From 55-13 sp037190145 (GTDB taxonomy: Bacteria; Armatimonadota; Fimbriimonadia; Fimbriimonadales; Fimbriimonadaceae): DNA of 64,000 nucleotides. The stretch lies in contig JBBCJU010000002.1 in assembly GCA_037190145.1 (NCBI GenBank), positions 372,001 through 436,000 on the forward strand. Reading direction: 5' to 3'. Under the pieces are notes generated by a model. It was given only the letters and a program-made list of their open reading frames with translations, had not been told where the DNA came from and did no database searches. The first letter of the stretch is position 1. Each line of letters begins with the position of its first letter. This document shows positions 24,944-33,614 of the stretch, piece after piece. Both the position numbers and the translations under genes were made by a program.

Positions 24944-26020
24944 ATGTTCCAAAATCTGAATCCCGAGGCGAAAGACTGGATTTCTGGCCTGCTTATCTTA
25001 GCGGCGTTCTGGGTTCCTGCCATCCTCCTGCGGATTCTGTGGGGCAGTATTGTGTCGCCTTGGATCAAGCGGTCCAATAACCCTGATTCGGTATATCTGA
25101 TTCGCCCGGTGAGATCGTTGGTGATCTGGGCGCTTGTTCTAGGTGGTGTTAACTTTGCTCTCCAACAGCTTGAATACGTCAGCAACCGAGACGTTCTCAG
25201 TATTTGGTTGACTAGAGGTCTATCCATTGCCTGGGTGGTTTTGGCGATGGTTACTGCTAACCGGATGGTTTCCGGGTTGTTTAAGTATCAGGCAAGAAAA
25301 TCGGCCTCTACAGAAGAGGAGGTTAGGGACCGCGTCTCAACTTCCCAAAAGCTGGCAACCGGTGTCATTGTGGTGTTAGGCTTCCTCTTCATCATGCGAA
25401 TTGCGGGCGTGGATATTAGCCCGCTCTTGGCTGGAGGTGCAGTGGGTGGAATCATCATTGGTCTTGCCCTCCAAGACAGCTTGAGCAACGTCTTTGCCGG
25501 GTTGTTCTTGAACATGGATCGACCAATCCGCGTGGGAGAGCTTCTCCGCCTGGATCAGGATCGGGAAGGGTTTGTTGAGGAAGTGGGATGGCGATACACC
25601 AAAGTGCGACTTTGGAACGATAGCCTGTTGGTGATTCCCAATAACAAATTTGGGCAAAGTTCTTTCATTAACTTCAACCGTCCCGTCACATCTCTCACTG
25701 TCCCCATAGACTGTTCTGTTTCCTATGATTCTGATTTAGATGTCGTTGAAAAAGTGGCGATTGAGGCTGCAAAGGCCGCCCAAGATCGACTTGCAGATCG
25801 AGACTTACATTTCGAACCCTTTGTCCGATGGCGTTCTTTCGGAGACTTTGCGATTCTGTTCCGAGTTTCGTTGCGTGTAGACCATCCTACCAAACAGTAT
25901 CGAGCTGTGTCGGAATGTATCAAAGAGATTCATTGGCGGTTTCGAGAGGCCGGTTTGGTCATTCCGATCCCAGAACGTAATGTTCACATCGTTCAGGAAT
26001 CAGATCAGAAACCCAGCTGA
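24944..26020 (+). CDS. Mechanosensitive ion channel, MscS family
   Basis: 358 residues with hydrophobic helices near residues 15-35, 58-75 and 85-105, then the pore helix GGAVGGIIIGLALQDSLSNVF with AGLFL. The beta domain follows (VGELLRLDQDREGFVEEVGW, RLWNDSLLVIPNNKF, FINFNRPV) and a C-terminal alpha/beta part. MscS channels open on hypo-osmotic shock. The next gene starts two bases after its stop, so they may be co-transcribed. Confidence 0.93.
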   Translation: MFQNLNPEAKDWISGLLILAAFWVPAILLRILWGSIVSPWIKRSNNPDSVYLIRPVRSLVIWALVLGGVNFALQQLEYVSNRDVLSIWLTRGLSIAWVVLAMVTANRMVSGLFKYQARKSASTEEEVRDRVSTSQKLATGVIVVLGFLFIMRIAGVDISPLLAGGAVGGIIIGLALQDSLSNVFAGLFLNMDRPIRVGELLRLDQDREGFVEEVGWRYTKVRLWNDSLLVIPNNKFGQSSFINFNRPVTSLTVPIDCSVSYDSDLDVVEKVAIEAAKAAQDRLADRDLHFEPFVRWRSFGDFAILFRVSLRVDHPTKQYRAVSECIKEIHWRFREAGLVIPIPERNVHIVQESDQKPS

Positions 26021-26022
26021 GA

Positions 26023-26850
26023 ATGGCCCGTTACACACCTTGGACAAAAGGAAGATACGAGGTTGCGCCCGGACTAAAACCCCTTGGTGCGGACTTCGGA
26101 AACGGAGAAGAGGACAGGCATCTTTTCCAACGTGGCCCCGATTTCGAGCGCCATCTCGAGAATAAAGCGATGTGCTTGACAGAGCGTCCATCAAAGTACA
26201 TGGCGCGTCATGAATTGTCGAAGGAAGTGGAAGATACCGCTCTTGATGCTATCGGTTATTACCTTGGATATCAGGTTCCGAGGAACATAGATGAAGCAGC
26301 CCTGCAGGTAGCAGAAGATATCGCTATCGTAACGACGGATGGAACTAGGGATTGGTTAGCGTATGGACATTTATGCGCGCCTTCTCACTGGTCGCTAGAA
26401 GAAAAGATTGGAAAGTCTTTTGCTGCGGTTCACGCCCCTATTCCTGGATTCGAAAGGGTAACCGCCGTTGCAGCGAAAATGATGGACGCGATGGTGAATA
26501 AGGGCCCGTGGGTTCGGTTTGTCTGGAGCCTAGAGTCCGATGATCGCCCCAACCACCATCCAATAGCTCCTCCGGGCTGGGATCAGGAAGCGTGGTGGGG
26601 ACGTCAGTTTTCGCTCCAACAAAGGTTTTGGGTACGAGTAGAGCGTCAGTGTTTAGTGCCATTGCCCGAAGTTCAGTCGGCTCTTTTCACCATCCGCTTG
26701 TCTTGGTGGACTATGGAAGAGATTCTTGAGAACGAAGATCTGAGGAAACCTCTTGTCGCGGCCTTAGAAGGAATGACTCCTGCTGAACGCGACTACAAAG
26801 GCATTCGACAGGAGTTTGATGCGCTATTAGGCTTGATGAATGCAAGGTAA
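26023..26850 (+). CDS. DUF3445 haem-dependent oxidative N-demethylase-like protein
   Basis: 275 residues. The signature region LAYGHLCAPSHWSLEEKIGKS (19 of these 20 positions follow the family pattern) is followed by AAVHAPIPGFERV, and near the C-terminus by RVERQCLVPLPEVQSALFTIR, which match DUF3445, a family with characterised haem-dependent N-demethylases of dimethylamine-type substrates. It starts two bases after the MscS gene. A short GC-rich stem (AAGCCC, GGGCTT) at 26849-26875 may end the transcript. Confidence 0.85.
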   Translation: MARYTPWTKGRYEVAPGLKPLGADFGNGEEDRHLFQRGPDFERHLENKAMCLTERPSKYMARHELSKEVEDTALDAIGYYLGYQVPRNIDEAALQVAEDIAIVTTDGTRDWLAYGHLCAPSHWSLEEKIGKSFAAVHAPIPGFERVTAVAAKMMDAMVNKGPWVRFVWSLESDDRPNHHPIAPPGWDQEAWWGRQFSLQQRFWVRVERQCLVPLPEVQSALFTIRLSWWTMEEILENEDLRKPLVAALEGMTPAERDYKGIRQEFDALLGLMNAR

Positions 26851-26886
26851 GCCCTGAATGATCGGGCCGGGGCTTATTCCAAATAA

Positions 26887-27276
26887 CTAAGGGTTCGGGA
26901 TGAACCATAGCGAATTGTCGGCAGGGTTCACTATGAATTTGCCGTCGGGAAATAGCGGGGAAACACCGCTTCCACCCGTTCCAGGGGTTCCTCCGGTATT
27001 GCCTTGGCCTGTTCCTCCGCCCTGACCTCCGTTGGGGCCACCCTGTTGACCGCCTGCTTGTCCACCTTGTCCTCCTCGACCACCCATGAGAGCTAAGATT
27101 GTGGATAGCTCGGGATGCCTGAACTCACCGCCCTCTAAAAGGGTTTTGACTGCCCAAGGGTCGGCGTGGCGGATTTTGATTTGGACAGGTTGCCGCTTGA
27201 TTCGCAATTGTGGGACCGCTTGACCAAAAGCAGTGACTGCGACTAAACCTAACAAAGCGATTGCGGCGAGTTTCAT
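26887..27276 (-). CDS. Secreted Gly-rich protein
   Basis: 129 residues. A signal peptide (LAAIALLGLVAVTAFGQA) precedes IKIRHADPWAVKTLLEGGEF, which resembles the N-terminal strand and helix of secretin-type domains, and then a low-complexity Gly/Gln/Asn tract of about 45 residues. The end, GKFIVNPADNSLWFIPNP, is again structured. A small secretin- or pilus-related envelope protein is possible, but nothing decides the function. Convergent with the DUF3445 gene. Confidence 0.6.
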   Translation of the reverse strand: MKLAAIALLGLVAVTAFGQAVPQLRIKRQPVQIKIRHADPWAVKTLLEGGEFRHPELSTILALMGGRGGQGGQAGGQQGGPNGGQGGGTGQGNTGGTPGTGGSGVSPLFPDGKFIVNPADNSLWFIPNP

Positions 27277-27316
27277 GCAATTACTGACGATCTGCCTAAA
27301 GTCTAGTTACGCAATA

Positions 27317-27742
27317 ATGAGTCGCCCCATGCAATTTGAGAAGAAGTTCTACAGCAACGTCAAGTGGCTCTTAGTGATCAATGGGATCGTGAGCATCGGA
27401 GTCATGCTCATTGGCCTTCTTTTAGATACGCGACCGATCTTTGCAATCTTGTTTGGTTCTGCAACGCTGGTACTGGGATCTGTCACCTTTGTTTTGGCGC
27501 GCAAGTTTTGGCCGGTTTATGCAGGGCCAGATGGTCTTCGCACTTATGACGGAATGGGGATCAACTCTGATTTGCCTTGGAACGAGATACTGAGCGCAAA
27601 TCCAGCACTGGGTTACTACTGGATTAGATCGGCCTCTGGCAAAACGCTTTGTGTTCCCACCTATCTAGAGGATATGGAGGGGTTTAAGAACTACGTCCGC
27701 CATCATGCTCCGGTCGATAACCCTCTTCGGGAATCACTGTAG
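27317..27742 (+). CDS. Small membrane protein with a PH-like cytoplasmic part
   Basis: 141 residues from the ATG at 27317. Two hydrophobic helices (WLLVINGIVSIGVMLIGLLL and FAILFGSATLVLGSVTFVLA) lead to a soluble part, VYAGPDGLRTYDGMGI, then LPWNEILSANPALGYYWIRS and TLCVPTYLEDMEGFKNYV. This strand-rich end resembles bacterial PH-like domains of small membrane proteins. The longer frame from 27233 overlaps the divergent secreted gene and is not favoured. Convergent with the gene downstream of leuB. Confidence 0.6.
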   Translation: MSRPMQFEKKFYSNVKWLLVINGIVSIGVMLIGLLLDTRPIFAILFGSATLVLGSVTFVLARKFWPVYAGPDGLRTYDGMGINSDLPWNEILSANPALGYYWIRSASGKTLCVPTYLEDMEGFKNYVRHHAPVDNPLRESL

Positions 27743-27743
27743 C

Positions 27744-28085
27744 CTAACGCACCCAGTGGACATCTACAATTCTTCCGCCAACAAACAAGAACATACACAT
27801 CAGTCGAGGCTTGGAAACCGTAATTTCTCTTGCCTCGTCAAATGTCTTCTTGGCGATTTCACCACTTAGGCCAGCTAATAACCCCATGTAGGTGGTCGCT
27901 TCATCTGCGTCAGGAAAGGTCGCTAAGCCGTCAACCGTTTGACCATCGGGCAAGGTTGCATTATTGGCCGCATATCTTCCGCCTCCACAATCAATAACAT
28001 GGAGCGCATTAGGGAATCCTCCAAAGCCCTCCAGCATGGACTCATCCAGCTGGGTTATGAGTGGATTATCGAGTAGGTCAGGCAT
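27744..28085 (-). CDS. Protein of unknown function downstream of leuB
   Basis: 113 residues with a balanced composition (LPDGQTVDGLATFPDADE, VSKPRLMCMFLFVGGRIV) and no signal peptide. It starts three bases after leuB on the same strand, so it is very probably co-transcribed with it. No family is recognised. A hydrophobic strand near the C-terminus and the 113-residue size suggest a small soluble protein. Confidence 0.6.
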   Translation of the reverse strand: MPDLLDNPLITQLDESMLEGFGGFPNALHVIDCGGGRYAANNATLPDGQTVDGLATFPDADEATTYMGLLAGLSGEIAKKTFDEAREITVSKPRLMCMFLFVGGRIVDVHWVR

Positions 28086-28088
28086 TGG

Positions 28089-29153
28089 TTATTGTAACTG
28101 AGCGACTACGGCATCTCCCATTTCTCTGGTTGAAACGAGCTTTGTCCCTTTCTCGAAAATATCGGCAGTGCGTAATCCTGCTTCTAACGCCTTCTCGACG
28201 GCCTTCTCTATGCGGCCTGAATTTGTTAGGTCTTCGAACGTGTATTGGAGCATCATCGCTACGCTGAGAATAGCGGCAAGGGGATTCGCTCGTTGCTGTC
28301 CTGCAATGTCTGGCGCTGACCCATGAATGGGTTCATAAAGCCCGAAGAGTTTGCCGTCCTTAGGATCACTCAAGGACGCACTTGGTAGGAGTCCTAATGA
28401 TCCAGTGACCATGGAAGCCTCATCGCTGACGATGTCGCCAAACATGTTTTCAGTTAGGATAACGTCAAATTGTTTAGGGTTCCGAATTAGTTGCATCGCG
28501 CAGTTATCGATGAGCATGTGGGTGACTTTGACGTCAGGGTTTACTGCGGCAAGCTCGGTAACCACTTCTCGCCAGAGTCGGCTGGTTTCCAACACATTGG
28601 CTTTGTCAACACTCACGATCTCGCGCCGTCTTTGGCGCGCGATGGTAAATGCCTGCTTCGCAATTCGCTCTACTTCGTATTTTGAATAGACGCAGGTGTC
28701 GATGGCGGTATCACCTTGTCGCTCTCGGGGCTTTCCGAAATAGATTCCGCCCGTCAACTCACGCATGACCACCAGGTCAATCATTCCTTCTGTACCTCTG
28801 AGAGGACTGGCTTTCAGGAGAGGCTTCAAAGTTTTTGCGGGCCGAACATTGGCATATAGATTCAGCTCACTTCGTAGTGGAAGTAAAGCACCGACTTCGG
28901 GGCGCATCGTTGCAGGCTGAACGTTATCCCACTTTGGCCCACCCACTGCTCCGAGCAAGACTGCATCTGCGGCTTTGCAGAGGTCTAGGGTTTCGGGAGG
29001 TAGAGGGTGACCCTTCTCGTCGTAGGCTATCCCGCCAATCAAACCTTCTTCAAACTCAAAGTCTGATCGAACAGCTTTTAGGACTTTAACTGCTTCTGCA
29101 GTCACTTCAGGGCCGATTCCATCTCCGGCGACGACGGCTATTTTGTGGGACAT
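28089..29153 (-). CDS. leuB: 3-Isopropylmalate dehydrogenase
   Basis: 354 residues, the family length. It oxidatively decarboxylates 3-isopropylmalate in leucine synthesis, using NAD. Visible motifs: KIAVVAGDGIGPEVTAEAV, VLLGAVGGPKWDN, LRSELNLYANVRPAK, VVMRELTGGIYFGKPR, VDKANVLETSRLWREVV, DVILTENMFGDIVSDEASM, LGLLPSASL, and the C-terminal LYEPIHGSAPDIAGQQRANP. leuA, leuC and leuD are not in the window. Confidence 0.96.
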   Translation of the reverse strand: MSHKIAVVAGDGIGPEVTAEAVKVLKAVRSDFEFEEGLIGGIAYDEKGHPLPPETLDLCKAADAVLLGAVGGPKWDNVQPATMRPEVGALLPLRSELNLYANVRPAKTLKPLLKASPLRGTEGMIDLVVMRELTGGIYFGKPRERQGDTAIDTCVYSKYEVERIAKQAFTIARQRRREIVSVDKANVLETSRLWREVVTELAAVNPDVKVTHMLIDNCAMQLIRNPKQFDVILTENMFGDIVSDEASMVTGSLGLLPSASLSDPKDGKLFGLYEPIHGSAPDIAGQQRANPLAAILSVAMMLQYTFEDLTNSGRIEKAVEKALEAGLRTADIFEKGTKLVSTREMGDAVVAQLQ

Positions 29154-29200
29154 CGAGGAAATTATGGCATCCCATCGGTAAGCTTTCCTCAGATTTGGCT

Positions 29201-30796
29201 ATGCGTGACCTTATTCAGACCTTTACTGCGGATGAGAAGATCCTTCTCCAGTATTACAACCAACCCCTTTCGCCGACACGAATCGCACGATTACATCGGT
29301 TTTATACGGAGACTCGGGGAGCGATGGATGATATCCATTTTGAGTCTTTGGGGCGTTCTGAGAAGGTTGATTATTTGCTCCTAAGCAATCTCTTGGCGGG
29401 TCGGACGCGTCAGTTGGATTCGGATGAGAAAGAAGCTGCCAGGCTATATGATCTGCTACCGTTTCTTCAGGTTGCTTGGAACCTGGTGGAAGCTAGACAA
29501 AGAGTGGATGCTATGGAACCTGAATCATGTGCCTCTAGCCTAGAAGCTATTCGGCAACAGATTCCCCAGAACCCAAAAGGTGAGCGAACTGTGGCTTACT
29601 TGGCGGCCCAAAGAGCAGAGGAGATTCGTGAGTCTTTACGCGAATGGTTTGGTTTCTATGATGCCTATGATCCGCTGTTCACTTGGTGGTGCGCCGAGCC
29701 GTTTAAGGCTCTTGATAAAGCGCTTGATGATTACACGAAGCTTCTTCGCGAAACTCTAGTTGGGATCGCATCGGATGATGACTTGGCGATTATCGGGAAG
29801 CCCATTGGTCGCGAGGGATTGTTGTCGGACTTGACCGCTGAGTTGATTCCTTATTCGCCTGAGGAGTTGATAGATCTTGGTAAGCGAGAATACGCCTGGT
29901 GCGAGGCAGAGATGATCAAGGCTTCTCAAGAGATGGGGCTTGGTGATGACTGGCGTTCGGCCCTTGAGAAGGTAAAGCTGGATCATCTGAGGCCGGGGGA
30001 GCAACCTCGATTTATTCGTGAATTGACCGAAGAGGCAATCCGGTTTGTAAAGGATCACAACCTCATGACGATTCCTCCGCTAACCGAAGAGGTGTGGCGT
30101 ATGCAAATGATGGCTCCTGACCGTCAGCGGGTGAATCCTTTCTTTCTCGGGGGAGATACGATCATCGTTTCGTTTCCAACAGACGGAATGTCTCATGAGC
30201 GGAAACAGAAAAGCATGCGGGCTAACAATCGACACTTTGCCCGAGCAACCGTATTCCATGAACTGATTCCGGGGCACCATCTTCAAGCCTATATCGAGGA
30301 GCGAAACTATCCTTATCGATCCATCTTTTACACGCCCTTCTGGACCGAAGGTTGGGCGCTTTGGATGGAGTTTCTGTTTTGGAACTTAGGATTTCCTCAA
30401 ACACCGGAGAATCGCATCGGAATGCTGTTTTGGCGAATGCATCGTTGTGTGAGGATCGAGTTTTCACTCGGTTTTCATCTCGGATGGTTCTCGCCGGAAG
30501 AATGCATTCAGATGTTGGTGGAGAAGGTTGGTCATGAACCCGAAACTGCGGAAGGAGAAGTGCGGAGATCGCTAAAGGGCGACTATCCTCCACTCTATCA
30601 GGCCGCCTATATGTTGGGCGCTATGCAGATGAGGGCTTTGGCCAAAGAGTGTATAGAGGGCAAAGGCATGAGCCATCGGGAGTTTCACGACGCGATCCTG
30701 GCGGAGAATAACATTCCGATTCCTATCTTGCGGGCCATCCTATTGGACCATCCATTGACAAAGGACTTCAATCCAAATTGGCGGTTTGAGGGCTAA
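29201..30796 (+). CDS. DUF885 family metallopeptidase-like protein
   Basis: About 531 residues from ATG 29201; a TTG six bases earlier is possible. The HELIPGHHLQ motif (near residue 350) and EGWALWMEFL are the zinc-binding and second-shell motifs of DUF885 proteins, which belong to the HEXXH-type metallopeptidase clan. Earlier helical blocks, such as KVDYLLLSNLLAGRTRQL and PYSPEELIDLGKREYAWCE, also match the family. The absence of a signal peptide suggests a cytoplasmic enzyme of unknown substrate. Confidence 0.85.
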   Translation: MRDLIQTFTADEKILLQYYNQPLSPTRIARLHRFYTETRGAMDDIHFESLGRSEKVDYLLLSNLLAGRTRQLDSDEKEAARLYDLLPFLQVAWNLVEARQRVDAMEPESCASSLEAIRQQIPQNPKGERTVAYLAAQRAEEIRESLREWFGFYDAYDPLFTWWCAEPFKALDKALDDYTKLLRETLVGIASDDDLAIIGKPIGREGLLSDLTAELIPYSPEELIDLGKREYAWCEAEMIKASQEMGLGDDWRSALEKVKLDHLRPGEQPRFIRELTEEAIRFVKDHNLMTIPPLTEEVWRMQMMAPDRQRVNPFFLGGDTIIVSFPTDGMSHERKQKSMRANNRHFARATVFHELIPGHHLQAYIEERNYPYRSIFYTPFWTEGWALWMEFLFWNLGFPQTPENRIGMLFWRMHRCVRIEFSLGFHLGWFSPEECIQMLVEKVGHEPETAEGEVRRSLKGDYPPLYQAAYMLGAMQMRALAKECIEGKGMSHREFHDAILAENNIPIPILRAILLDHPLTKDFNPNWRFEG

Positions 30797-30809
30797 GACG
30801 GTTTAATGT

Positions 30810-31184
30810 TTAGGATTCCAGTTCTTTTCCGCTAGCCATTGGTGCACCTTCTCGAGGAACCTGATATGCGCCAACGCCGCCAATTAGCGAGGGCAGAGCA
30901 TTGCCGGTCATGCCGACGAAGGTGATGATCGTTGCGGCAAAAAAGAAAACCGCAAGCACGCTTGAAAGCGAGATGCTGTTACGCCCTGACTTTCTTAGGT
31001 GCGAGATAGCTAGCATTGAAACGAAAAAAACAAAGAGACAAGCTGCTATGGATAGAACTATTTCGGTTACCCAGGAAGATCTAGGGATGGAGATTATGTA
31101 GCAACGGTAGAGGGTGGCTAAAGTGACAAGGGTTAACCCGAAGGCAAGAGGAAGGGCGATGTTGTAAGTGGGTTTATCGCTCAT
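30810..31184 (-). CDS. Membrane protein of unknown function, three helices
   Basis: 124 residues from the ATG at 31184, an alternative start nine bases up being equally supported. Hydrophobic stretches at NIALPLAFGLTLVTLATL, VTEIVLSIAACLFVFFVSML and SVLAVFFFAATIITFVGM indicate three helices; a short polar tail follows. No motif is recognisable. It is convergent with the DUF885 gene and divergent from the beta-barrel-like gene. Confidence 0.55.
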   Translation of the reverse strand: MSDKPTYNIALPLAFGLTLVTLATLYRCYIISIPRSSWVTEIVLSIAACLFVFFVSMLAISHLRKSGRNSISLSSVLAVFFFAATIITFVGMTGNALPSLIGGVGAYQVPREGAPMASGKELES

Positions 31185-31370
31185 CTGTTGCATTCTACTT
31201 TGGAAAGAGTTATTCAACCTTGATCGTACTTTGAACGTGGATCGGGAGGAGGAGCCGAGCGTCAAAACAGACCCCCAAGACTATCAAGTTGAAATCAAAC
31301 GCAGGCTATTTGGGTTCACTTCTCGCTCAAAGGCTAATCCAATTCTCCGCGACTATCGTCTACTCAATCT

Positions 31371-31835
31371 ATGACTTGGAAAATCGCATTAGTAACCGGA
31401 GTTGCAACTTTTACCGCGCTGGCTTCTGCTCAAGATATTCTTCCTGATAGACCCCGTATTGGAGTTCGAGCCTCAGTTGGCACTTGGAATCGCACAATGG
31501 TGGGTTTGGGAGCAGATGTCACTTGGAAAATTCCTTTCACGCCCATCCCAACCTTGAGACTGGATGGCGAAGTGTGGGGCAATCCCAGTGATTTTGGGAA
31601 AGGGAAGCGGGGCAATGCGATCTCACTATTGGGAGTAAAGAATCTGCCTCTGCTCTATATGGGAGCCGGGCCTACTTATTGGTTTACCAGCGACCACGGC
31701 GATCATGACAACGGGCTGGGAGCAAAGCTGCTTGTTGGGGCAAACATTCCGGGAAGCAATAGCTATTTAGAAGGGAGCGTAATCCTGGGATCACGTCCTG
31801 CGGCCTTTTTTGTTTCCTACGGCATTAGGTTCTAG
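31371..31835 (+). CDS. Small exported beta-barrel-like protein
   Basis: 154 residues. A signal peptide (WKIALVTGVATFTALASAQ) precedes alternating hydrophobic strands with aromatic girdles (RIGVRASVGTWNRTMVGLGA, LLYMGAGPTYWF, AAFFVSYGIRF), and the chain ends in Phe. This is the pattern of small outer-membrane barrels. The function is unknown. It is convergent with the zinc-ribbon frame. Confidence 0.7.
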   Translation: MTWKIALVTGVATFTALASAQDILPDRPRIGVRASVGTWNRTMVGLGADVTWKIPFTPIPTLRLDGEVWGNPSDFGKGKRGNAISLLGVKNLPLLYMGAGPTYWFTSDHGDHDNGLGAKLLVGANIPGSNSYLEGSVILGSRPAAFFVSYGIRF

Positions 31836-32062
31836 AACCATTTAGTCCATGTGGCCATGCAGGAATGACATTCCCGCCCTCGCCACAGGAAGAATGCTGT
31901 AAAAGGCAAGGTGAGCAAAAGCGGAATTGAAAAAGGATTGCATCCATTGGTCATGTTAAGGTCAGGCACCTTTGCGCTGTGGCGTCGATATTGTCGGCGA
32001 AACACGTTTGGAGCCTGACAATGGGGGCATCTTTCCGATGTCTTGAGAATTTGGCAGTCCAT
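31832..32062 (-). CDS. Small CxxC/CxxC protein
   Basis: 76 residues from an ATG. Two Cys pairs, CPHC at residue 12 and CHSC near residue 67, flank a hydrophobic stretch (IPLLLTLPFTAFFLW), suggesting a zinc-ribbon plus a membrane segment or a buried core. Its end overlaps the barrel-like gene by four bases. It is uncertain because it lies at the edge of a non-coding region and has no clear ribosome binding site. Confidence 0.45.
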   Translation of the reverse strand: MDCQILKTSERCPHCQAPNVFRRQYRRHSAKVPDLNMTNGCNPFSIPLLLTLPFTAFFLWRGRECHSCMATWTKWF

Positions 32063-32119
32063 AGAGAAGGCGCAGGCAAAAAGTCAAACGTTTGCTCACT
32101 GCCTAAGGTTGCGGAGGCT

Positions 32120-32287
32120 TTATCGCACATCCGTGAGTCCTTGCCGACAAACTCTTGAACCTTGTCGAAGTTCCGCAAAAATTTGTCGCAAGAGAGCCAG
32201 AAAGCGCCGACAGTTCTTGGTAGTTTGGCGAACATTTTTTAGTGTTTGTCGCCAATTTCTTTTTGATTGTCGCGTTTCGAGGATTTG
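32120..32287. repeat. Eight-unit 21-bp phased repeat in a 335-base gap
   Basis: Six-mers at exact 21-base steps from 32120 read TTATCG, TTGCCG, TTGTCG, TTGTCG, GCGCCG, TTGGCG, TTGTCG and TTGTCG; all eight end in CG. The rest of each unit is divergent. A further TTGTCG is at 32296, out of phase. The array sits in the 32063-32397 gap, 110 bases before the TauE/SafE gene. It could be a phased operator set (two helical turns) or remains of a coding heptad repeat. See the findings. Confidence 0.55.
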
Positions 32288-32397
32288 AAATCCCGTTGTC
32301 GGCCTCTGTTTTGTGCGGCCCTATTGGAAGACAAGTTTGATTGGTAGACTGGCAATATCGCTGGAAAGACCGTCTCGCAAGATAGAAGAATGAGCGC

Positions 32398-33234
32398 ATG
32401 AGTGCTCAATTACTGACCCTCATCATCTTCACCGCATCTCTATTCGCGGGTTTTTTGGGTTCTATGACTGGACTAGGAGGCGGCGTTGTCATTACTCCTG
32501 TCTTGACCCTCCTTTTAGGTGTGGATATACGGTACGCAATCGGTGCGAGTTTGATCTCAGTCATCGCAACTTCCTCTGGGGCGGCGGCAGCTTATGTCCG
32601 GGACGGGCTGTCAAACATTCGAGTTGGGATGTTTCTGGAGATTGCCACCACCATCGGGGCGCTATTTGGGGCCTTCCTGGCGTTGTTCATCAATGCGAAG
32701 GCGCTGACAATTGTGTTTGGGGTGATCATGCTGCAGGCCGCATGGCAGACGGTTAGGCCCCGAAAGGCAACCGAGGTTGTCGGTGAACCCGATCCGCTCT
32801 CAAAGTCTCTGAAACTTGAGGGTGAGTATTCCACTGCGGAAGGCAAGCAGCGATACGAGGTCTATGGAGTGAAACCTGCGTTTGGGGTGATGTTTGGCGC
32901 GGGCACCATCTCCGGGCTTCTGGGAATTGGGTCTGGCGCATTCAAGGTGATTGCGATGGATCAACTGATGAAGCTGCCGTTTCGCGTTTCCACGGCGACC
33001 AGCAACTTTATGATCGGCGTGACAGCGGCGGCGAGTGCGGGTGTTTACTTTAGTCGAGGATATATCCAGCCGGCATTAGCCACTCCTGTGATGTTGGGAG
33101 TGTTGGTCGGCTCTATGATCGGGGCAAAAACGATTCATAGAGTCCCTGTGAAGCAGCTTAGGATGGCTTTTGCGATCGTGGTGGGAATTGCCGCACTTCA
33201 AATGATGATGACGGGCATCGGAGGGAAGGGATGA
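32398..33234 (+). CDS. TauE/SafE (TSUP) family permease
   Basis: 278 residues and about eight hydrophobic helices in two similar halves. The first has FLGSMTGLGGGVVITPVLTL, the second ISGLLGIGSGAFKVIAMDQL, the repeated Gly-rich motifs of the family, whose members export sulfite or other organosulfur anions. A central hydrophilic loop (RPRKATEVVGEPDPLSK) is longer than usual. It is followed by a DUF1634 gene overlapping by four bases, a frequent neighbour of this permease. Confidence 0.9.
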   Translation: MSAQLLTLIIFTASLFAGFLGSMTGLGGGVVITPVLTLLLGVDIRYAIGASLISVIATSSGAAAAYVRDGLSNIRVGMFLEIATTIGALFGAFLALFINAKALTIVFGVIMLQAAWQTVRPRKATEVVGEPDPLSKSLKLEGEYSTAEGKQRYEVYGVKPAFGVMFGAGTISGLLGIGSGAFKVIAMDQLMKLPFRVSTATSNFMIGVTAAASAGVYFSRGYIQPALATPVMLGVLVGSMIGAKTIHRVPVKQLRMAFAIVVGIAALQMMMTGIGGKG

Positions 33235-33614
33235 AGCACGACACCGAAGGGAGCCTTCAACATTGGGTAAGCGGCGTCCTCCGATTAGGAGTTATGGTCG
33301 CGGGAAGTCTCGGCGCGATTGGGTTGATTTACTATTTGGCTATGCAGAAGGGACCTGCCCCTAGCTATGGGCAGTTTTTGGGAGAGGGAAGTTACCGAGA
33401 GTCCATCGGCAGTGTGTTTCGGAAAGCTTTGTCTTTGGATAGCCAGTCCGTCATGCAAGTTGGCATTCTGGCTTTGATTTCAACCCCGATTGCTCGTGTA
33501 TTGGTTTCGCTACTCGGATTTATCAAAGAGAAGGACCGGACCTATGTGGTCATCACTTTGGCGGTTTTGTTGACTCTATTGGGAAGTCTAGTTGGGGGAG
33601 CTATTAGAGGTTGA
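33231..33614 (+). CDS. DUF1634 membrane protein
   Basis: 127 residues with three hydrophobic helices (VLRLGVMVAGSLGAIGLIYY, VMQVGILALISTPIARVLV, YVVITLAVLLTLLGSLVG). DUF1634 genes commonly sit next to TauE/SafE permeases, as here, where its ATG overlaps the permease stop by four bases. A helper role for the permease is a reasonable inference. A GNAT gene follows with another four-base overlap. Confidence 0.85.
   Translation: MKHDTEGSLQHWVSGVLRLGVMVAGSLGAIGLIYYLAMQKGPAPSYGQFLGEGSYRESIGSVFRKALSLDSQSVMQVGILALISTPIARVLVSLLGFIKEKDRTYVVITLAVLLTLLGSLVGGAIRG

Noticed and set aside
32043..32288. 81-residue plus-strand frame with a Cys-Arg heptad pattern
   Set aside because: Its composition (Arg, Cys, Phe) and lack of a ribosome binding site argue against coding; the pattern is kept only as an alternative explanation of the 21-bp array.
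32120..32301. 21-bp repeats as a CRISPR array
   Set aside because: Units are short and divergent without conserved repeats and unique spacers of equal length.
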